The notes below the pieces were generated by a model that was given only the letters and a program-made list of their open reading frames with translations, searched no databases and was not told the DNA's origin. This document shows positions 8,174-16,249 of a DNA stretch of 64,000 bases, piece by piece. Numbering within the stretch: position 1 is the stretch's first letter; every line of letters starts with the position of its first letter. Source of the DNA: UBA9611 sp965237595 (lineage in GTDB: Bacteria; Chloroflexota; Dehalococcoidia; Lucifugimonadales; UBA3495). Where the stretch lies: the NCBI GenBank assembly GCA_965237595.1, contig CBDEFY010000004.1:186001-250000 (forward strand), written 5' to 3'. Made by a program: the position numbers and the translations under genes.

Positions 8174-9157
8174 CTACTCCATCTCTCTCAACCATCTCGC
8201 CACTTCTTTGGCGTGGTAGGTGAGGATGGTGTCGGCCCCGGCCCGTTTGATGGAGGTCAGGACTTCCATGGTGACCGTCTTTTCGTCGACCCAACCATTT
8301 TGGGCGGCAGCTTTAATCATGGAATACTCGCCGCTAACGTTATAGGCTGCCAATGGCAGGTCGAACCGGTCTTTTGCCTGCCGGATGACGTCCAGGTAGG
8401 CCAGGGCGGGCTTCACCATCACGATGTCGGCGCCCTCGGCGATGTCGGCTTCGATTTCCCGCATGGCCATGCGAGCGTTGGCCGGGTCCATCTGGTAGCT
8501 CTTGCGGTCTCCGAACTGGGGTGTGGAGTCGGCCGCGACTCTGAACGGGCCGTAGAACCCGGATGAATACTTGGCCGCGTAGCCCATGATGGGCGTGTCT
8601 TGGAAGCCGTGGTCGTTCAATGCCTGGCGGATGGCCCAGACTTGGCCGTCCATCATCGCGGACGGGGCGGGCAGGTCGGCCCCGGCTTGGACGTGGGAAA
8701 CGGCGGTCCGTCCCAGCAGTTCCAGTGTCTGATCGTTGTCGATCTTGCCGTTGTCGATGACACCGCAGTGGCCGTGGTCGGTGTACTCGCACATACAGAC
8801 GTCGGTGACCACCATCATGTCCCGATGGTTCTTCTTAATCATCCGAACCGCTTCCTGCACGATGCCCTCTGGGTCGTAGGCCTCGGTGCCCAGGGGGTCC
8901 TTCTCGGCCGGCAGTCCGAACAGCAGCACCGAGGGGATGCCCAGCTCGGCGGCCTCCCCCACCTCCTCGGAAAGGACGTCCAAGGACATCTGGAACTGGC
9001 CGGGCATGGGCTCGATGGGTTCTTTAACCCCCTGTCCGTGGGTCACGAACAAGGGGTAGATGAACTCCTTGGCCGTCAGGCGGGTCTCCCGGGCCAGGTT
9101 GCGCATGGGCTCGCTGCCGCGCAAGCGGCGCAACCGTGAGTCGGGAAAGCTGGTCAT
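8174..9157 (-). CDS. hemB: porphobilinogen synthase (5-aminolevulinate dehydratase)
   Basis: HemB condenses two 5-aminolevulinates to porphobilinogen. The protein has 327 residues. The Schiff-base lysine lies in MVKPALAYLDVI and the second active-site lysine in AKYSSGFYGPFR. The cysteine-rich DVCMCEYTDHGHCG segment indicates the zinc-binding form of the enzyme. It is 31 bases downstream of cobA-hemD in the operon. Confidence 0.97.
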   Translation of the reverse strand: MTSFPDSRLRRLRGSEPMRNLARETRLTAKEFIYPLFVTHGQGVKEPIEPMPGQFQMSLDVLSEEVGEAAELGIPSVLLFGLPAEKDPLGTEAYDPEGIVQEAVRMIKKNHRDMMVVTDVCMCEYTDHGHCGVIDNGKIDNDQTLELLGRTAVSHVQAGADLPAPSAMMDGQVWAIRQALNDHGFQDTPIMGYAAKYSSGFYGPFRVAADSTPQFGDRKSYQMDPANARMAMREIEADIAEGADIVMVKPALAYLDVIRQAKDRFDLPLAAYNVSGEYSMIKAAAQNGWVDEKTVTMEVLTSIKRAGADTILTYHAKEVARWLREME

Positions 9158-9188
9158 GGCGTCCTTCTCCTTGGACCGCTTACGGGGG

Positions 9189-10724
9189 TTACTTGTGGGA
9201 AAACTCGCCGGTGGAAAAATGATTGGTCAGGGCGTCCACCAGGCCTTGAACCGTGTGTTCCGATGCTTCCAGGTCCACCCGCAGTCCCAGTTCGCGGGCG
9301 GTGGCGGAGGTGACCGGGCCGATGCAGGCGATGAAGCTCGTTTCCAGGGCCGTCCGGTCGCCGTTCAGCATCTCCACCAGGTTCCGCACGGTGGAGGAAC
9401 TGGTAAAGGTTACGACATCAACACCGTCAAGGAAAGCTTCTTTGGCCAGGTCGCTTACACCGTCGACCGGCACGTTCCGGTAGACCGCCAAACGGTTGAC
9501 CTTGGCCCCCATGTCAGCCAGGCCCTTCTCCAGTTCGTCGCGCCCGATGTCGGCGGAGGGCAGCAACACCGAAACGCCATTCCAGTCCCGGCCCGACAGC
9601 TCGTCCAACACCGCCTCCGAAACGGGCCGGCTGGGCACAAAGTCAGCGGTGATTCCCCGGCGGGAAAGGGCTTGGGCGGTGGCCGGGCCGATGGCTCCGA
9701 TGGTCGTTCCAGCCAGGGCCCGTGCGTCTTTGCCCTGGTATTCCAGCCGCTCAAAGACCGACTCGACGGCGTTGGCGCTGGCGAATATCACCCATTGAAA
9801 GTCCTGCAACCTGTTCAGTGTCCCGTCCAGTTCGGAGAAATCGTCCAGCGGGCCGATCTGGATGGTGGGCAGTTCCACTGCGTAGGCCCCAGCCTGCTCC
9901 AACAGGGTGCGCAGCCGGGAAGCCTGCGAGCGGGAACGGGTGATTAGGACCCGCTTGCCGAACAGGGTGCGCTGGTCGAACCAGGCCAGTTCTTCTCTGA
10001 GGTTGACCACGTTGCCGATGACCGTGATTACCGGCGGAGTGAGCCCCGCGTCTTTGCCCAGGTCCAAGATGTTATCGATGCAGCCGGTGACGGTCTTCTG
10101 GGTGCTCCAAGTCCCCCATTGGACCAAGGCCGCCGGGGTCGTGGCAGGCAGGCCCTCTTTCCGTAGCGTTAGGAGTATCTTCTCCAAGGAAGCCCAGCCC
10201 ATGAGCACTACCAGGGTGCCGCCGCCCTTGGCCAGGGCCTCCCAGGGGACGGTGGACTCTGCTTTGGACGGGTCCTCGCTGCCGCTGACCACCGTGAAGG
10301 TCGTCGAGATGCCCCGGTGGGTCAGGGGGATGCCGGCGTAGGCCGGTCCGGCGATGGCCGAGGTCACTCCGGGTACAATCTCGAAGGGTAGGCCCTTCGC
10401 CGAAAGTTCCAGGGCCTCTTCTCCGCCCCGGCCAAATATGAAGGGGTCGCCGCCCTTGAGCCGAACGACGGTGAGTCCCTGGGACGCCTTGTCCACCAGC
10501 AGTTGGTTGATCTCAACCTGAGTCATTTCCTGGCGGCCCCTGGCCTTCCCGACGAAGATGCGCTCGGCGCTTTCGGGGACCGCTTGCAGGAGCACGGGGT
10601 CCACCAGCCGGTCATAAACCACCACTTGGGCCTGCTCCAATGCCTGCCTGCCCTTAACCGTGATTAGTCCGGGGTCGCCGGGCCCGGCGCCCACCAGATA
10701 GACTTTACCGGTCAAATGTTCCAT
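9189..10724 (-). CDS. cobA-hemD: fused uroporphyrinogen-III C-methyltransferase / uroporphyrinogen-III synthase
   Basis: A 511-residue two-domain protein. Residues about 1-245 are the SAM-dependent methyltransferase (VGAGPGDPGLITVKG, then GGDPFIFGRGGEE) that makes precorrin-2 from uroporphyrinogen III. Residues about 255-505 are the HemD uroporphyrinogen-III synthase, which has low sequence conservation (GKRVLITRSRSQASRL at its start, TFTSSSTVRNLVEML near its end). The fusion passes uroporphyrinogen III straight to methylation, consistent with an operon that aims at siroheme. It is 28 bases after hemC. Confidence 0.95.
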   Translation of the reverse strand: MEHLTGKVYLVGAGPGDPGLITVKGRQALEQAQVVVYDRLVDPVLLQAVPESAERIFVGKARGRQEMTQVEINQLLVDKASQGLTVVRLKGGDPFIFGRGGEEALELSAKGLPFEIVPGVTSAIAGPAYAGIPLTHRGISTTFTVVSGSEDPSKAESTVPWEALAKGGGTLVVLMGWASLEKILLTLRKEGLPATTPAALVQWGTWSTQKTVTGCIDNILDLGKDAGLTPPVITVIGNVVNLREELAWFDQRTLFGKRVLITRSRSQASRLRTLLEQAGAYAVELPTIQIGPLDDFSELDGTLNRLQDFQWVIFASANAVESVFERLEYQGKDARALAGTTIGAIGPATAQALSRRGITADFVPSRPVSEAVLDELSGRDWNGVSVLLPSADIGRDELEKGLADMGAKVNRLAVYRNVPVDGVSDLAKEAFLDGVDVVTFTSSSTVRNLVEMLNGDRTALETSFIACIGPVTSATARELGLRVDLEASEHTVQGLVDALTNHFSTGEFSHK

Positions 10725-10752
10725 CCGTAAAACCGCCCATCAAGGCGGATAA

Positions 10753-11712
10753 TCAAGCTTGGGCTGCCCTGGCGGCTTTCAGCAACTCTGCGCCGCCCCG
10801 TTCCACCAAGGCCAGGTAGGCGTCGCTGGCCAACTGCAGGGGGTCCCGTTTCAGTCCTTCGATCTTGGCGGTGAAACTCTTCGCACCGTCCTCGGAGCTC
10901 ATGAAGATGGTCATGAGCATGATGTCCTCCATGCAACGGGCACAGGCGCCCACCGGAAGGCTGCAACCGCCGCCAATTTTTTCGAGAAAGGCCCGTTCGG
11001 CGGTGGCCTCGTAGCGGGTGGTCGCGTCGTCGATGGCCGCCAGCAACTCCAACATGCGGTCGTCGTCGGCCCGCGCCTGCACCGCCAGGATGCCCTGTCC
11101 GGGCGGGGGCACGAACCGTTGTGGGGAGAGGTACTCGGTGACCTCGTCTTGCAGTCCCAGCCTGATCATCCCGGCGGCGGCCAAGATGACGCCGTCGGCC
11201 TCTTCGCCCTGGGCCTTGCGCAGCCTGGTTTCCACGTTGCCCCTGATTGAGACCACCTCCACCTGGGGGGCGTGCTTCCTCAATTGGGCGGCGCGACGGG
11301 GGCTGCTGGTGCCAATCTTGGAGCCCTCTGGGATCTCCTCCAGAGAGCAGCCGAACCGGTTTACCAGCACGTCCCGCGGGTCTTCCCGGGACAACAACGC
11401 GCCCAGCACCAGGCCGTCGGCCAACTGGGTGGGCATGTCCTTGAGGCTATGGACGGCGATGTCCAGTTTGCCGTCCACCAGTTCCTGTTCCAGTTCCTTG
11501 ACGAAGATGCCCAGCCCCATGCCCGCCAGGGGCGAGGTCCGGTCAGCGTCCCCCCTGGTGTGCACCGTGTCAATTTGGAATTCTAGGTCCGGATTGTTGG
11601 CCTTCAGTCGGCCAATCACCGCATCGTCCTGGATCAGGGCCAGGGCGCTGCCCCGGCTACCGACCTTGATGGTCCGCCGTTCTGAGTTACCGGCCAAGCT
11701 ATCGGCTGCCAA
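10753..11712 (-). CDS. hemC: hydroxymethylbilane synthase (porphobilinogen deaminase)
   Basis: HemC joins four porphobilinogens to hydroxymethylbilane on a dipyrromethane cofactor bound to a cysteine. Visible: IKVGSRGSALALIQDDAV at the start, HSLKDMPTQL, GTSSPRRAAQLR, and GGCSLPVGACA with the cofactor cysteine. The start chosen is a TTG at 11712, four bases after the upstream gene's stop and with AGGGGG eight bases before it. An ATG at 11823 would extend the protein by 37 residues overlapping the upstream gene and unlike the family, so it is rejected. Confidence 0.93.
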   Translation of the reverse strand: MAADSLAGNSERRTIKVGSRGSALALIQDDAVIGRLKANNPDLEFQIDTVHTRGDADRTSPLAGMGLGIFVKELEQELVDGKLDIAVHSLKDMPTQLADGLVLGALLSREDPRDVLVNRFGCSLEEIPEGSKIGTSSPRRAAQLRKHAPQVEVVSIRGNVETRLRKAQGEEADGVILAAAGMIRLGLQDEVTEYLSPQRFVPPPGQGILAVQARADDDRMLELLAAIDDATTRYEATAERAFLEKIGGGCSLPVGACARCMEDIMLMTIFMSSEDGAKSFTAKIEGLKRDPLQLASDAYLALVERGGAELLKAARAAQA

Positions 11713-11716
11713 CTGG

Positions 11717-12484
11717 TTAGCCCCCTGCGGTCTGGGCCAGGCGGCCCCGTTTGACCGCGGAGCCAGCAGTCCCTGGGATCTTGGTGTCCCCAGTGTTCCT
11801 GGTTTGGCAGCCGCCGGAAACACATTCGCCGATGTTGGAGCACAGACCGTCGGAATACCTGCCCAACAGGCCGTCCATCAACTTTTCCAGGGCTTCTTTC
11901 TCGCGGCCCGACTTAGCCAGGGCCAGAAGCTCCGGAGTCATGGAGCACTGCCACCGCTGAGGGTCAACCGCGACCTGTTTCTCTTTGATCATCCGGCGGG
12001 CCTTGGAAAGAACGCCGGTGGCGTCCGCCCAGTCCAACGCCGGAGATTCGGCCAGGGTTTCCCGCAGCTTGCGAGCCAAAGCCGGGCTGGCGCCGCCGGT
12101 GGAGATGGCTAGAGTCACCGGGCCGCGCTCCAATATGGAGGGCGCTATGAAAGAACAGCGGGCTGGGTCGTCCACGGCGTTGAGCAAGACGCCCCGGCTC
12201 TCCGCTTCGTCGAATATCTCTTGGTTGACCACCCGGTCGTTGGTGGCTGCGATGGCCAGGAAAGCGCCCTCGAGGTCGCCGGCCTGGTACTTGCGTAGGC
12301 TCAACTCGATACTGGCGCGGCCAGCGGCGTCGCGGATGGCCCGGGTGGCGTCGGGACTGATCACAATTATCTTGGCGCCCGAATCAATCAGCTTCAGGAC
12401 CTTGCCCTCGGCGATCTGACCTCCGCCGATGACGACACAACGCCGCCCTTCCAGATTCAGGAATACGGGATAATAGGTTGTCAT
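11717..12484 (-). CDS. precorrin-2 dehydrogenase / sirohydrochlorin ferrochelatase (Met8/CysG N-terminal type)
   Basis: Bifunctional enzyme that oxidises precorrin-2 to sirohydrochlorin with NAD and may insert iron to give siroheme. 255 residues. An N-terminal Rossmann fold (VIGGGQIAEGKVLKLIDSGA) binds NAD, and NAVDDPARCSFIAPSIL carries the catalytic aspartate of the family. The C-terminal 50 residues are unusual, with three cysteines (GLCSNIGECVSGGCQ) and a basic tail, and are not part of the normal fold. The stop is four bases before the hemC start; the gene starts 14 bases after ahbAB. Confidence 0.92.
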   Translation of the reverse strand: MTTYYPVFLNLEGRRCVVIGGGQIAEGKVLKLIDSGAKIIVISPDATRAIRDAAGRASIELSLRKYQAGDLEGAFLAIAATNDRVVNQEIFDEAESRGVLLNAVDDPARCSFIAPSILERGPVTLAISTGGASPALARKLRETLAESPALDWADATGVLSKARRMIKEKQVAVDPQRWQCSMTPELLALAKSGREKEALEKLMDGLLGRYSDGLCSNIGECVSGGCQTRNTGDTKIPGTAGSAVKRGRLAQTAGG

Positions 12485-12497
12485 AAGCTCTTTATCG

Positions 12498-13595
12498 TTA
12501 AGAAGCCGTAATCACGGCGTCGGGTCGTTCTGATTCCAGATATTCGTCGTAGTCCGGCACAAAGTAGCGGACCCGGGTCTTCTTGTACTCCCTGGTGCTG
12601 TACAGGGTAAGTCGTTCGGTTATCCCGGTGGCCTCGCTAATCTCATTGTTAATTTCTTCGCAGCCCTCGGGGGTGGTCGCGTGGACCATGGTGAAATGAG
12701 TGTAGGGCCAGTCGGGGAAGGTCGGCCGTTCGTAACAGTGCGTCACGGCATCGTGCCCGGCCATCATCATTCCGACTTCCTCGGAGCGCTCTTCGGGCAC
12801 CTTCCAGACAATCATGGCGTTGGCCTTGAAACCAGAGCGGCGGTGGTGTAGCACGGCGCTGTAACGCCGCATGATGCGCCGGTCTTGGAAGTCCTTGGCC
12901 AAGGCGAACAGTTCGCTGGTGGACATGCCCAGCTCTTGGGCAATCCCGTCGTAGGGACGGGGGACCAAGGACAGGTCCTCCTGCATCCCGCGGATGGCGT
13001 TCTTCTCTTCTTCGGTGACGGGCACCGGCTTGTTCCAGGATTCGGCGGCTTCTTTGTCGAAGCCGCCGGTGTTGATATTGTCCGGGCTGAAATCGCCCGA
13101 TTTAATATTATCGGGACTAAAATGGAATGAGGAGCCCCTCTTCTTTACCATGTCGAAATTAACGCCAATCTTGAAGAACCGCTTGGTGGGCATGATTCGC
13201 TGTTCCAAAGCCCCGGTCTTGCGGGACATGTATTGGGCGGTGGCCTCCAAGTCGTGCTCTGGGGGCACGGCCAAGGTGAACCACAGATTGTAGTAGGAGC
13301 CCTCCCGGGCGTAGTTGTGGCTCACGCCGGGGTGTTTGTTGATCTCCAGCGCCGCCTTGTGGAGCTTCTTCGGCTCGTAGGCCATGGCCACCAGTGTGGT
13401 CTTGAACCCGAGACGGCGGGTGTCGAATATGGCGCTTATCTGGCGCAAGACGTTGGTCCGCTTAAGTTCGGTCAAACGGTCCAGCACTTCTTGCTCGCTG
13501 GTCCCAATCTCTTCGCCCAGTACCTGATAGGGCTGGTCAACCATGGGGAAGGGGCCCTGTATCTTGTTCAACAGCTCGCGGTCGGTCATGTCCAT
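12498..13595 (-). CDS. ahbAB: fused siroheme decarboxylase AhbA-AhbB (or NirDL-type)
   Basis: Siroheme decarboxylase of the Lrp/AsnC-like AhbA/AhbB family, which removes two carboxylates to give 12,18-didecarboxysiroheme on the alternative heme route; the related NirDL proteins act in heme d1 synthesis. In this 365-residue protein both units are on one chain. Each has a winged helix at its start and a signature: HPGVSHNYAREGSYYNLWFT in the first, VTHCYERPTFPDWPYTHFTM in the second. The linker near residues 157-180 holds a ten-residue tandem repeat (FSPDNIKSGD/FSPDNINTGG). AhbC/AhbD or other Nir genes are absent here, so heme and heme d1 cannot be told apart. Confidence 0.88.
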   Translation of the reverse strand: MDMTDRELLNKIQGPFPMVDQPYQVLGEEIGTSEQEVLDRLTELKRTNVLRQISAIFDTRRLGFKTTLVAMAYEPKKLHKAALEINKHPGVSHNYAREGSYYNLWFTLAVPPEHDLEATAQYMSRKTGALEQRIMPTKRFFKIGVNFDMVKKRGSSFHFSPDNIKSGDFSPDNINTGGFDKEAAESWNKPVPVTEEEKNAIRGMQEDLSLVPRPYDGIAQELGMSTSELFALAKDFQDRRIMRRYSAVLHHRRSGFKANAMIVWKVPEERSEEVGMMMAGHDAVTHCYERPTFPDWPYTHFTMVHATTPEGCEEINNEISEATGITERLTLYSTREYKKTRVRYFVPDYDEYLESERPDAVITAS

Positions 13596-13676
13596 AGCTG
13601 TCTGTGGTTCCTCCTGTGTGACCTAAGTGGTCTGGATGATATGAAAGGGCTGTGCCTGCCCTGTATTCGCTTTACG

Positions 13677-14306
13677 CTATTTTTTGGACTTTACGGCCGA
13701 CTTCTCGTAGGAGTCGGCCACGCCCACCAAAACCCGGTCCGCCGCTTCGATTATCCGGGTCCAAGCGCTCGGGTTGGTCGAGTCCAACACCATGGTCCTG
13801 AAGAACACGAAAGCTTCGACGGTGTCCTTCAAGCTCACACCCCGTTCGGACATCTCGGTACCGTATTCCCGGCCCAACAGATGGGCCTCCTCCAGCAATT
13901 CCTGCCTGCGGCGGCGTGGTCCGCCCTCCTGCAATAACAGAGACAATAGGCGGCGTCCGAAGAGCCTCATCCGCACCTTGCCCTCTTCCTCGACGCTCTG
14001 GTACCAAGGCTGTTGCACCACGTCGTCGCGGCTAAGGCGCCGGCGGATCTTGCGGAGGGCCGAGCCCTCGAGGGCGTCTTCCCGGCCCTGATCATGTGCC
14101 TGCCCGGAAGTGTTGGCAAAGGCTTCAACGTCGTCGCGGAGGAACCGGCGGTGTCCGCCAGGCGTGCGGTAGACGCGGAGGTAGCCACTGTCGGCCCATT
14201 GCCTGAGGGTGGTGTCGCTGACGTCAAGCAGGCGGCAGGCGCCACGAAGGGAAAGCCACTGGCTTTTGTCGGTAATTCGCCTATCGGTGGTCTGAATATC
14301 TACCAT
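13677..14306 (-). CDS. MerR/excisionase-type DNA-binding regulator with an RsbR-like C-terminal domain
   Basis: A 209-residue protein, first gene of the tetrapyrrole operon. Residues about 17-65 form a MerR/excisionase helix-turn-helix (LSLRGACRLLDVSDTTLRQW, then YRTPGGHRRFLRDDV). Residues about 105-200 are helical (LGREYGTEMSERGVSLKDTVEAF) and resemble the N-terminal globin-like domain of RsbR/RsbRD stressosome proteins; this is pattern recognition, not a search. Position suggests that it regulates heme synthesis, possibly sensing a tetrapyrrole through the C-terminal domain. Three 10-bp-spaced repeats lie 45 bases upstream. Confidence 0.75.
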   Translation of the reverse strand: MVDIQTTDRRITDKSQWLSLRGACRLLDVSDTTLRQWADSGYLRVYRTPGGHRRFLRDDVEAFANTSGQAHDQGREDALEGSALRKIRRRLSRDDVVQQPWYQSVEEEGKVRMRLFGRRLLSLLLQEGGPRRRRQELLEEAHLLGREYGTEMSERGVSLKDTVEAFVFFRTMVLDSTNPSAWTRIIEAADRVLVGVADSYEKSAVKSKK

Positions 14307-14350
14307 GGAGTTTTTATCTGAGGAGAATTAGTCCGGTGAAATCTAGCCCG

Positions 14351-14380
14351 AAAACCTGTAAAAATCTGTAAGAAACTGAA
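14351..14380. promoter_or_regulatory. three 10-bp direct repeats upstream of the heme operon regulator
   Basis: AAAACCTGTA, AAAATCTGTA and AGAAACTGAA follow each other at exactly ten bases, that is, one helical turn, in the divergent region between the regulator and pcm. They could be a binding site for the regulator encoded next to them. A further ATACAGGTTT lies around 14411. Function is inferred. Confidence 0.35.
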
Positions 14381-14532
14381 CGCCGTGCTCCACGATTATC
14401 CCAGGCTAGCATACAGGTTTGTTCCAGTCAATAAACCTTGGTGGCGGGCCAGGACCATCGCGGGACACCTGTCTGGTAATCAAGTAGTATCAATCGTTGT
14501 TGCGTTCGTTATGTAATGTTATATTTGTACCG

Positions 14533-15201
14533 ATGCCAGAGCGAGAATTGGAAAAGAAGCTGAACTCGGACAGGAAGGAACTGTTCTCGAACCTGAGACG
14601 CGGCATCAGGTCGAAGTCTGTCTTGAGAGCCATGCAGCGGGTGCCCCGAGAGGTGTTCGTGCCCATCGACGAACGCCACAGGGCCTATCTGGACATGCCC
14701 TTGGCCATCGGCGGAGGACAGACCATCTCTCAGCCCTACATCGTGGCCCTGATTACCGAAGCGCTTCGCTTGCAGCCAGCGGACAAAGTGCTGGAAGTGG
14801 GCGCGGGCTCCGGCTACCAGGCGGCCGTCTTGGCCGAGTTGGTGCCTGACGGCAAGGTTGTCACGGTGGAGGTGGTAAGGCGTCTGGCCCAGCGGGCCCG
14901 GGAGACCCTGTGTGAGTTGGGTTATGAGAATATCGTCGTGGAGAATGCCTCCGAAGCCTTGGGTTGCCCTGGGCGTGGGCCCTACGACGCCATCGTGGTT
15001 TCCGCCGCCGCGCCCTGCCTGCCTCCGAATCTAATTGCTCAGCTGGCTGTTGGCGGGCGGATGGTGGTGCCGGTGGGCAACCGCGAACAGCAGGAATTGG
15101 TCTTTGTACTGCGCACCGGGGAGGGTATCTCCCTGCGGATGCTGGGCCCCTGCCGCTTCGTTCCCCTTATTGGCCGCGAGGCCTTCCCCACGTCATTTTG
15201 A
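14533..15201 (+). CDS. pcm: protein-L-isoaspartate O-methyltransferase
   Basis: Repairs isoaspartyl residues in damaged proteins by SAM-dependent methylation. About 222 residues. Visible: VPREVFVPIDERHRAYLDMP, GGGQTISQPYIVALITEAL, the SAM-binding VLEVGAGSGYQAAVLAELV, and IVVSAAAPCLPPNLIAQL, in family order. The ATG at 14533 gives the usual start (MPERELEKKL); an ATG at 14497 adds 12 hydrophobic residues with no better ribosome site. It is divergent from the heme operon. Confidence 0.93.
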   Translation: MPERELEKKLNSDRKELFSNLRRGIRSKSVLRAMQRVPREVFVPIDERHRAYLDMPLAIGGGQTISQPYIVALITEALRLQPADKVLEVGAGSGYQAAVLAELVPDGKVVTVEVVRRLAQRARETLCELGYENIVVENASEALGCPGRGPYDAIVVSAAAPCLPPNLIAQLAVGGRMVVPVGNREQQELVFVLRTGEGISLRMLGPCRFVPLIGREAFPTSF

Positions 15202-15319
15202 TCGCTGGCACAGCCGGTCGCTGATCCAACCCCTCACCTAACCACAGATGACGCCCGATGAAAACGCAGCGAGCTGTCTTCTCAGAGTGTTCTGGCACGT
15301 TTAATATACCCGGTTAACC

Positions 15320-16135
15320 ATGCTGGAGCTAACTGACGAACTTTCCAGATTGCTGGACCAAGCCGCCGCGCTGTTACTGCGTTCCAATCATCTGGTGGCT
15401 CTGGCCGGGGCCGGCCTCTCAGTTGAAAGCGGAATCCCACCCTTTCGAGGCCCCGGCGGACTTTGGACCAAGCACGGAGAGACAACCAACCTTTCCTACC
15501 GGGAATTTCTCCAAGACCCCAAAGAGTGGTGGGAGGCCAGGTTCCGCAACGAAGACCGGCCCGGCGACCCAGTCCACGAGCTCAAGGTGGCGGTTGACCA
15601 GGCCCAGCCCAATCCGGGGCACCACGCCCTGGTGGGCATGGAGCAGATGGGGTTGCTGAAGTGCGTGGTGACGCAGAACGTGGACAACCTGCACCGTGAG
15701 GCGGGCACCCAGTCGCTTCTGGAGATCCACGGCAACCGGACCTGGCTCCGGTGCGTCGGCTGCGGGTGCCGCCAACCGAGGGACGACTACCACTTCGATA
15801 GCCTGCCCCCCAGATGCACCGGATGCGGCGGTGTAATCAAGATGGACACGGTGATGTTCGGCGAGCCCATCCCCGAAGACGTGCTCCTCTCCTGCCGCTC
15901 CCAAGCCGAAGCCTGCGATTGCATGCTGCTGGTGGGAACCTCGGGCACGGTGAGCCCGGCGGCGCGCCTGCCTCTGGCCGCCAAGGAATCGGGCGCGGCG
16001 CTCATTGAGGTTAACCCGGAGGAGACCGCCCTCACTCCCTGGTGCGACATTACCCTCAGCGGACCCTCGGGAGAGCTTCTGCCGTTGCTATTGGAACGGG
16101 TCAGGAACGGCGGCCTGCCTGAGTCTCCCTGTTGA
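15320..16135 (+). CDS. Sir2-family NAD-dependent protein deacylase
   Basis: Sirtuin of 271 residues, predicted to remove acyl groups from lysine side chains with NAD. Visible: AGAGLSVESGIPPFRG for NAD binding, VTQNVDNLHREAG with the catalytic region, then IHGNRTWLRCVGCGC and PRCTGCGG, the two CxxC pairs for structural zinc, VMFGEPIP, and VGTSGTVSPAARLPL. All sirtuin motifs are in order. It could be called cobB, but the acyl preference is unknown. Confidence 0.93.
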   Translation: MLELTDELSRLLDQAAALLLRSNHLVALAGAGLSVESGIPPFRGPGGLWTKHGETTNLSYREFLQDPKEWWEARFRNEDRPGDPVHELKVAVDQAQPNPGHHALVGMEQMGLLKCVVTQNVDNLHREAGTQSLLEIHGNRTWLRCVGCGCRQPRDDYHFDSLPPRCTGCGGVIKMDTVMFGEPIPEDVLLSCRSQAEACDCMLLVGTSGTVSPAARLPLAAKESGAALIEVNPEETALTPWCDITLSGPSGELLPLLLERVRNGGLPESPC

Positions 16136-16249
16136 ACCGCCCGGCCAAGCCTTCTGTCCGAACCTAAATGGTATAATCCCGGCGCTGGGAATCGGGGTTT
16201 CCCGCCCTGATTCTGAAGCCCATCCTGCCTATCGGGAGTAGCTGCCCCG

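Noticed and set aside
11712..11823. A 37-residue N-terminal extension of hemC from an upstream ATG
   Set aside because: It overlaps the upstream gene by over 100 bases, is unlike any HemC, and a TTG with a good ribosome site lies four bases after the upstream stop.
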